Assembly: GCA_035651755.1 (NCBI GenBank)
Contig: DASRFA010000018.1
Location: 154,856 to 218,855 of the forward strand
Origin: DASRFA01 sp035651755
GTDB lineage: Bacteria > Desulfobacterota > Binatia > UBA12015
Direction: 5' to 3'
Length of the DNA: 64,000 bases
Shown here: piece by piece, positions 59,200-64,000 of the stretch
How the letters are laid out: each line of letters opens with the position of its first letter
How positions within the stretch are numbered: position 1 is the first letter of the stretch
The notes under the pieces: generated by a model
Seen by the model: the letters and a program-made list of their open reading frames with translations, nothing else
Database searches by the model: none
Told to the model about the DNA's origin: nothing
Program-made: the position numbers and the translations under genes

Positions 59200-59379
59200 G
59201 CGTCGCGCGCGACCAGGATGCGACCGCGGAAGCCGGGCGCGAAGCGCTCGACCTCCGCCTCGATCGCCGTGGTCGCGTCGACGCGCATCGCGTGCGGCAA
59301 CGTGGCAGTACGCCCAGGCGACGTGCGTTCCCGCGGGCGCGCGCGTCGGATCGAAGAGGCTCGGCTGGCGCCGCAGTTC
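59200..59379 (-). pseudogene. Frameshifted remnant of a phytoene-dehydrogenase-like FAD oxidoreductase
   Basis: On the minus strand one frame reads RRQPSLFDPTRAPAGTHVAW and then AYCHV. After the extra base near 59295-59298 another frame continues AMRVDATTAIEAEVERFAPG and FRGRILVA. In phytoene dehydrogenase-like oxidoreductases these two stretches are consecutive (QPSLFDPTRAPAGKHTAW, then IEAQIERFAPGFRDRILA). Only about 60 codons of a C-terminal segment remain. Upstream and downstream lack further homology, so this is a degraded fragment and not a single sequencing error in a complete gene. Confidence 0.75.
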
Positions 59380-59517
59380 GCCGCGCCGCCGCGACGCCAC
59401 GCCATTCTAACCGCGGCAGCCCGACCCCGCCGCCGCCGGCGCTCACGCGCGGCCGCGGATCCGCCGAAGGTGCACGGGGAAGCCGTCGCGAGCGCCGACG
59501 GAGGAAGGGAGGCTCTC

Positions 59518-59928
59518 GTGGAAGCGTTCCTCGATCGGATGTCGGATGCTCTGGAGGCCGCCGGGGTCCATCCGCTTTTCGCCGGGTTCGTGGCCGGCGC
59601 CCTCCTGGTGATCGCCCTGATGCGCTCCCGCAGCGAGCCGGCGTCGAGCGGTCTCTCGCTTTCCTTCGGGACTCCCGCATGGCGGCCGAGCGGCTCCGAC
59701 GTCGTCCACGCGCGCTCGACCGTCGTCCGCAACGGGACGAAGCTCTCGCTCTCGGTGAACGGGGAGACCGTCGCGGTTCCGCCCGAGACCGCCGAGCGCC
59801 TGCTCGACCTCGTCAAGGACCGGAACAAGATCGCGGCGATCCAGCTCCTCCGGGAGCTCGCCAAAGTCGATCTCGCGCAGGCAAAGGGCATCGTGGACGC
59901 CCTGGAGACGACGCGGGCGCCCATCTGA
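59518..59928 (+). CDS. Membrane-anchored protein with L7/L12-like C-terminal domain
   Basis: A 136-residue protein. One membrane segment (about 17-33, HPLFAGFVAGALLVIALM) is followed by a linker and a C-terminal domain at about 95-132, DRNKIAAIQLLRELAKVDLA and QAKGIVDALE. This resembles the C-terminal domain of ribosomal L7/L12, which recruits translation factors. A short beta segment (SLSFGTPAWRP, TKLSLSVNGETVAV) lies between. The GTG at 59518 has GGAGGAAGGGAGG directly upstream. No partner is known. The domain may be used as a docking unit at the membrane (inference). Confidence 0.85.
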   Translation: MEAFLDRMSDALEAAGVHPLFAGFVAGALLVIALMRSRSEPASSGLSLSFGTPAWRPSGSDVVHARSTVVRNGTKLSLSVNGETVAVPPETAERLLDLVKDRNKIAAIQLLRELAKVDLAQAKGIVDALETTRAPI

Positions 59929-59971
59929 TCGACGCGCGCGCGACGGTCCCGAAGCGGCGTGCGATGGGGCG

Positions 59972-61543
59972 TCAGGCCGGCGACGCGGGACCGGGCTCCG
60001 CCGCGTGCGCGGGAGCCGAACCCGTCGCCGCGCGATCGACGACCCGCTCGGCGGCGGCGATCGCGTGCAGCGCGGGGCTCGGGCTCTCGAAGCGAAGGAC
60101 CCCGTCCTCGAGCTCGCCGTAGCGGATCATCTTCTTGTCGCGGCCGTAGTTCTGCGGATTCACCCAGGGCTCGCGATCGCCCTGCTTGGGGAACAAATGC
60201 ATCGCGCGCTGCATGTATCCCGAGGAGAAGTCGGCGATCCACGGGAGCTCCGGCATGTCGCGGTCGGTCGGACGGAGGCGCGGCGTCACCTGTCGGGCTC
60301 CGACCCGGTCCATGTGGTTCAGGATCCGGCAGACGTACTCGGAAGTGAGGTCCGCGCGCAGCGTCCACGACGCATTGATGTAGCCGAAGGTGCACACCAG
60401 GTTCGGCACGTCCGAGTACATCATGCCCTTGTAGGTCCACGTCCGGGCGAAATCGATCGGCTTCCCGTCGACGGCGAACTGCATCTCGCCGAGGACGACG
60501 AGGTTGAGCCCCGTGGCGGTCACGACGACGTCGGCCTCGAGCTCGCGGCCGGAGGCGAGTCGGATCCCGCGCTCCGTGAAGCGGTCGATCCGGTCGGTCG
60601 CGATCGACGCCTTGCCGGAGCGGATCGCGGCGAAGAGGTCGCTGTTCGGGACGAGGCAGAGCCGCTGGTCCCAAGGCGCGTAGCGCGGGGTGAAGTGCGT
60701 CTCGACGTCGTAGTCGGGCCCGAGCTCCTTTCGCACCATGTCGAGGAGCTTCTGCTTGACCTTGTGCGGATGCGTCCGGGTGCGCCGGTAGAGGAGCTGC
60801 TGCAGAGCGACGTTCTTCCAGCGCGTGGCCGCATAGGCCCACGAGGCCGGCAGCACCTTCCGGAGCGCGTTCGCGATCGCGTCCTCGTCGGGTCGCGAGA
60901 TGACGTACGTCGGTGACCGCTGAAGCATGACCACGTGCCCGGCGTCCTGCGCCATCGCCGGCACGAGCGTCATGGCGGTCGCGCCCGAGCCGATGACGAC
61001 GACCTTCTTGCCGCGGTAGTCGAGGTCCTCGGGCCACTTCTGCGGGTGGACGATCGTGCCGCGAAAGCGATCGACGTCCCGGAAGTCCGGCGTGTAGCCC
61101 TCGCGGTAGCTGTAGTAGCCCGAGCACATGAAGAGGAAGTTGCACGTGAAGCGCGCCGTCTCGCCGGTGTCCTTGCGGAGCGCCTCGACGGTCCAGGTGG
61201 CGTCCTCGCTCGACCACGTCGCCCTCGTCGCGAGATGCCGGTAGCGGATGTGGCGATCGACGCCGTACTCGGCCGCGGTCTCCTTGACGTACTGCAGGAT
61301 CGCCGGGCCGTCCGCGATCGCCTTGGCGGCGCGCCACGGCTTGAAGCGGTAGCCGAGCGTGTGCATGTCGCTGTCCGACCGCACGCCGGGATACCGGAAC
61401 AGGTCCCACGTGCCGCCCATCGAGTCGCGGCCCTCGAGGATCGCGTAGCTCTTGCCGGGGCAGCGCTCCTCGAGGTGGACGCCGGCGCCCACGCCGGAGA
61501 GGCCGGCGCCGACGATGAGGACGTCGAAGTGCTCCGAGGTCAT
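59972..61543 (-). CDS. Flavin-containing monooxygenase, Baeyer-Villiger type
   Basis: A 523-residue FAD enzyme that uses NADPH to insert oxygen into ketones. The FAD motif VLIVGAGLSGVGAGVHL is at about 8-24. The BVMO fingerprint FRGTIVHPQKWPED is near 180-193 (F-G---H---W), and the NADPH site VVVIGSGATAMTLVP is near 199. The C-terminal half has VVVTATGLNLVVLGEMQF near 355. Relatives oxidise steroids or cycloketones. It begins MTSEHFDVLI at 61543 with GGAAGG before it. The SDR gene is divergent, so the pair may be jointly used for alcohol-to-ketone-to-ester steps (inference). Confidence 0.93.
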   Translation of the reverse strand: MTSEHFDVLIVGAGLSGVGAGVHLEERCPGKSYAILEGRDSMGGTWDLFRYPGVRSDSDMHTLGYRFKPWRAAKAIADGPAILQYVKETAAEYGVDRHIRYRHLATRATWSSEDATWTVEALRKDTGETARFTCNFLFMCSGYYSYREGYTPDFRDVDRFRGTIVHPQKWPEDLDYRGKKVVVIGSGATAMTLVPAMAQDAGHVVMLQRSPTYVISRPDEDAIANALRKVLPASWAYAATRWKNVALQQLLYRRTRTHPHKVKQKLLDMVRKELGPDYDVETHFTPRYAPWDQRLCLVPNSDLFAAIRSGKASIATDRIDRFTERGIRLASGRELEADVVVTATGLNLVVLGEMQFAVDGKPIDFARTWTYKGMMYSDVPNLVCTFGYINASWTLRADLTSEYVCRILNHMDRVGARQVTPRLRPTDRDMPELPWIADFSSGYMQRAMHLFPKQGDREPWVNPQNYGRDKKMIRYGELEDGVLRFESPSPALHAIAAAERVVDRAATGSAPAHAAEPGPASPA

Positions 61544-61779
61544 GTCTTCCTTCCGGGATTCGCAGACCGGCCGCTGGCGGGGCGAGCGGCCGAGTGTCGC
61601 GGCACCGTCGACCTTAGAGGACCGGACCAGCCGTTGCACGCACGGACCGCTCCGGCGCCGGAGGGCGAAACGATCCCGCGGTGCGACTCGCCGGCGTCGC
61701 CACCACGCCGGCGGGAGCGCTGCGTTGACAGCCGGTTCGCGCGCCCCGTACTGTCGGCGATTGCACCGAGAGGGCTGAG

Positions 61780-62751
61780 ATGAAGACGTTCGAAGGGCGG
61801 ATCGCGGTCGTCACGGGCGGCGGGACCGGCATGGGGCGCGAGCTCGCGCGCCAGCTCGCCGCCGCGGGTTGTCACGTCGCGATGTGCGACGTCTCGGCCG
61901 AAGCGATGGCCGAGTCGCGCGCTCTTTGCCTCGCCGATGCGCCGAGCGGCACGCGCGTCACGACGGCGGTCGCCGACGTCGCCGACGAGGCGCAGCTCGT
62001 CGCGTTTCGCGAGAGCGTCGTCGCGGAGCACGCGACCGACCACATCCACCTCCTCTTCAACAACGCCGGGATCGGCGCGGCCGGCAGCCTGATCCGCGAC
62101 TCGCGCGCCGACTGGGAGCGGACGTTCAACGTCTGCTGGCTCGGCGTGTACTACGGCACGCGCGTCTTCCTGCCGCTGCTCCTCGCGAGCCCGGAGGGCC
62201 ACCTCGTCAACACGAGCAGCGTGAACGGCTTCTGGGCCTCGCTCGGCCCGATGACGGCCCACACGGCGTACAGCGCCGCGAAGTTCGCGGTGAAGGGCTT
62301 CACCGAGGCGCTCATCAACGACTTTCGCCTGAACGCGCCGCACGTGAAGGTGTCGCTCGTCATGCCCGGACACGTCGGAACGTCGATCGTGATCAACAGC
62401 TCGCGCATGCTCGGGCGGGATCCGAGGACGATGAGCGACGACCAGCTCGAGGAGGCGCGCGCCAGCATCGCACGTCTCGGGTTCGAGGTCGGCGCCGTCG
62501 AGAAGGAGCGAATCCGCGAGCTCCTCCAGCAGCGCGCGGAGGCGTTCCGCGACGAGGCCCCGACGACGGCGGCCCAGGCCGCCAAGATCATCCTCGACGG
62601 CGTGCGCGCCGAGCGCTGGCGCATCCTGGTCGGCGAGGACGCGCAGGTGCTCGACCGGATGGTGCGCGAGACCCCCGAGGAGGCCTACGAGCCGTCGTTC
62701 ATGGAGCGCTTCGTCGCGGCGGCCGGCTGGCAGCTCACGTCGCGCCGCTGA
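61780..62751 (+). CDS. Short-chain dehydrogenase/reductase (SDR)
   Basis: A 323-residue NAD(P)-dependent oxidoreductase. The cofactor motif is VVTGGGTGMGRELARQLAAA near residue 8, and LFNNAGIGAAG near 89 marks the NAG motif. The catalytic Ser is in VNTSSVNGFW near 145, and the YSAAKFAVK motif near 165 gives Tyr and Lys. A C-terminal extension beyond residue 230 carries LLQQRAEAFRDEAPTTAAQA and a conserved MERFVAAAGW end. It probably oxidises hydroxyl groups of lipid or steroid substrates. Divergent from the monooxygenase gene by about 235 bp. Confidence 0.93.
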   Translation: MKTFEGRIAVVTGGGTGMGRELARQLAAAGCHVAMCDVSAEAMAESRALCLADAPSGTRVTTAVADVADEAQLVAFRESVVAEHATDHIHLLFNNAGIGAAGSLIRDSRADWERTFNVCWLGVYYGTRVFLPLLLASPEGHLVNTSSVNGFWASLGPMTAHTAYSAAKFAVKGFTEALINDFRLNAPHVKVSLVMPGHVGTSIVINSSRMLGRDPRTMSDDQLEEARASIARLGFEVGAVEKERIRELLQQRAEAFRDEAPTTAAQAAKIILDGVRAERWRILVGEDAQVLDRMVRETPEEAYEPSFMERFVAAAGWQLTSRR

Positions 62752-62793
62752 AGGCCCGCGAGCAGCGAGCGTCGTCGTTCCTCCGGCGGTCGC

Positions 62794-62830
62794 GCGGGCG
62801 GCGGGCTCGTCCGTCGAGCCCGCCGCCCGC
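62794..62830. terminator. Perfect 16-bp GC hairpin between convergent genes
   Basis: GCGGGCGGCGGGCTCG and CGAGCCCGCCGCCCGC around a 5-base loop TCCGT. It sits between the SDR stop (62751) and the stop of the large surface protein gene (62848), and could end both transcripts. Confidence 0.65.
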
Positions 62831-62847
62831 GCCGCTTGCCGAGCGGA

Positions 62848-64000
62848 TTACGGAAGCTGCGTCACCCAGCCGCCCGTTCGGATGGAGTCCCACGTGCCGG
62901 TCGCGGAGAACGAGTCGTTGCCCAGCGTGACCTCGACGGTCATGTCGGCGAGGGTTGCGTTCGAGAGCTCGCCATAGGCGCGGATCGCGAATCGATACGT
63001 GTCGCCGTTGCCGTTTCCGACCCCGCGGTAGACCTTCACCTGCGCCAGGCCGCCGTTCATGGCGGCGAAGCGGTTCTTGTAGATCCACTTGGTGTCGGAG
63101 TTCTGGACGAGGCTTCCCGCAGGTAGCTCCCCGTAGAAGACGACCCCGTTCGCATTGAGGATGCGGATCTTGAAGACGTCGTTCGCGGGGTCGACCGGCG
63201 TCTGCGGCATGAACGCGAGCTGCACGAACTCGCGATCGAGACGCTTCTTGATGAGAAGCTTCGACAAGCAGGGGTGGGCGCACTGGTTGATGATGTCGCC
63301 GCACGGGCACACCGCTGCGGTGTCGGAGTCGGTGGGTGGTGACACGTTGGGAATCGGGACGCCGCCCGAGTCCGTCGGCGTCCCGCTCGCAATTGCGGTG
63401 TTCACGAGGTCGGCCGTGATGGTCGTCTCGTAGTAGAAGACCAGCGAAGCTCCGGGAGCGAGCGGCTCGGTTCCACTCAGGAGCACCACGTTGGAGCGAG
63501 TGATCCCGAGATCGCCGTCCGTCAGCGTCACGGAGCTCAGGTACGTCGTACCGATGTTCGTCACGGTGAAGCAGTAGGTCACCGGCGATCCGGCGGCTCC
63601 GGCAACGAACTCGCCTCCCGGGCAGGCCGCGCCGGAGTCGTGCCCGGCGTAGACCGTCTTCTGCAGGTCGATGTTCGCGACCGGCGGCGGCGGTGGCGGC
63701 GTGGGTGTCGGAGTCGGCGTCGGCGTGGGTGTCGGCGTCGGCGTCGGCGTGGGTGTCGGTGTGGGCGTGGGCGTCGGTGTGGGCGTGGGCGTCGCGACGG
63801 CGGTCTGCGCCTGGGCGCTGACCGGCGTGGCCTGGACGTGGCCGACGTTGTCGGTGGCGACGCTGTAGAAGGCGTAGCGGTGGCCGGCCTGACCGGTGAA
63901 GGTGGTCGAAGTCTGGGTCGTGCCGGTCAGCAGCGGCTGGAAGGCGCCGCCGTTGTCGGAGACGAAGACGTCATAGCGGGCGATGCCGGAGCCGCCCGCG
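62848..64000 (-). CDS. C-terminal part of a large surface protein (FN3, Thr-Pro linker, DUF11/DUF7507-like)
   Basis: At least 384 residues; the gene runs off the right edge, so its N-terminus is missing. Reading from the edge: a FN3-like module (ARYDVFVSDNGGAFQPLL, QAGHRYAFYSVATDNVGH), a Thr-Pro repeat (63701-63790), a DUF11/DUF7507-like domain (VTYCFTVTNIGTTYLSSVTL, LSGTEPLAPGASLVFYYETT) and a final domain beginning CPCGDIINQCAHPCLSKLLI with several VKIRILNANG-like strands. Repetitive modular surface proteins of this kind occur in many environmental bacteria. No C-terminal anchor is recognised. Confidence 0.85.
   Translation of the reverse strand, partial: AGGSGIARYDVFVSDNGGAFQPLLTGTTQTSTTFTGQAGHRYAFYSVATDNVGHVQATPVSAQAQTAVATPTPTPTPTPTPTPTPTPTPTPTPTPTPTPTPPPPPPVANIDLQKTVYAGHDSGAACPGGEFVAGAAGSPVTYCFTVTNIGTTYLSSVTLTDGDLGITRSNVVLLSGTEPLAPGASLVFYYETTITADLVNTAIASGTPTDSGGVPIPNVSPPTDSDTAAVCPCGDIINQCAHPCLSKLLIKKRLDREFVQLAFMPQTPVDPANDVFKIRILNANGVVFYGELPAGSLVQNSDTKWIYKNRFAAMNGGLAQVKVYRGVGNGNGDTYRFAIRAYGELSNATLADMTVEVTLGNDSFSATGTWDSIRTGGWVTQLP
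63701..63790. repeat. Hexanucleotide tandem repeat encoding the Thr-Pro linker
   Basis: Fifteen consecutive 6-base units of the form GTxGGx (GTCGGC, GTGGGT, GTGGGC, GTCGGT) on the plus strand, coding for Thr-Pro pairs on the minus strand. Wobble-base changes are present, so the tract has been kept in frame and is partly diversified. Confidence 0.9.

Overview
This 64 kb window is GC-rich bacterial chromosome at about 95% coding density, with genes on both strands in short operons and many convergent pairs separated by long perfect GC hairpins. No rRNA, tRNA, phage, transposase or CRISPR array was seen. The gene style suggests an uncultured soil or sediment lineage related to the former Deltaproteobacteria, most plausibly Binatota-like (inference only). 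It rests on secreted Cys-rich proteins with Thr-Pro linkers, many CaiB/BaiF CoA-transferases, a TauD-type dioxygenase, a Baeyer-Villiger-type monooxygenase, deazaflavin-type reductases and a methylamine-utilisation-type cupredoxin.

Layout. 1-2.1 kb: HtpX protease (cut by the window edge), a short ribosome hibernation factor and a divergent NhaR-like regulator. 2.1-12.1 kb: mostly single metabolic genes (chloroperoxidase-like hydrolase, DUF5996, DapB-fold reductase, Ddn-like reductase, NhaA antiporter, flavin reductase plus quinoprotein, TauD dioxygenase). 12.1-25.4 kb: a double CoA-transferase, a large secreted Cys-rich protein, zinc alcohol dehydrogenase, a second secreted protein, an amino-acid permease and a single-domain CoA-transferase. 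25.4-29.8 kb: a divergent four-gene block, nucleotidyltransferase plus phosphoesterase on one strand and FRG-domain protein plus RecQ-type helicase on the other, each pair overlapping by 4 bp. 29.8-36.5 kb: envelope genes (DUF7450-like protein, BrkB/YihY, beta-barrel, BON) and a frameshifted DUF3175 remnant beside a cluster of palindromic repeats. 36.7-40.5 kb: porin, cupredoxin and membrane adenylate cyclase in one operon. 40.5-47.9 kb: two hypothetical proteins, an esterase lipoprotein, two divergent polytopic membrane proteins and an H1-like DNA-binding protein. 47.9-51.1 kb: a secreted EF-hand protein divergent from a DUF6502 regulator and lipoprotein, with a 21-nt perfect palindrome between them. 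51.2-64 kb: SulP transporter, a hybrid kinase lacking the phospho-accepting His, an M20 amidohydrolase, a polyprenol-kinase-like protein, Ku, a frameshifted oxidoreductase remnant, a membrane-anchored L7/L12-like protein, a flavin monooxygenase, an SDR and the end of a large surface protein.

How it fits together. The CoA-transferases, dioxygenase, monooxygenase, SDR, alcohol dehydrogenase and reductases suit a heterotroph that degrades aliphatic or cyclic organics through CoA thioesters. HtpX, the hibernation factor, NhaA and BON are stress genes; Ku and RecQ are repair genes. The least explained pieces are the four-gene divergent block, the His-less hybrid kinase, the palindrome/DUF6502 locus and the two-hairpin repeat family, found at four places.
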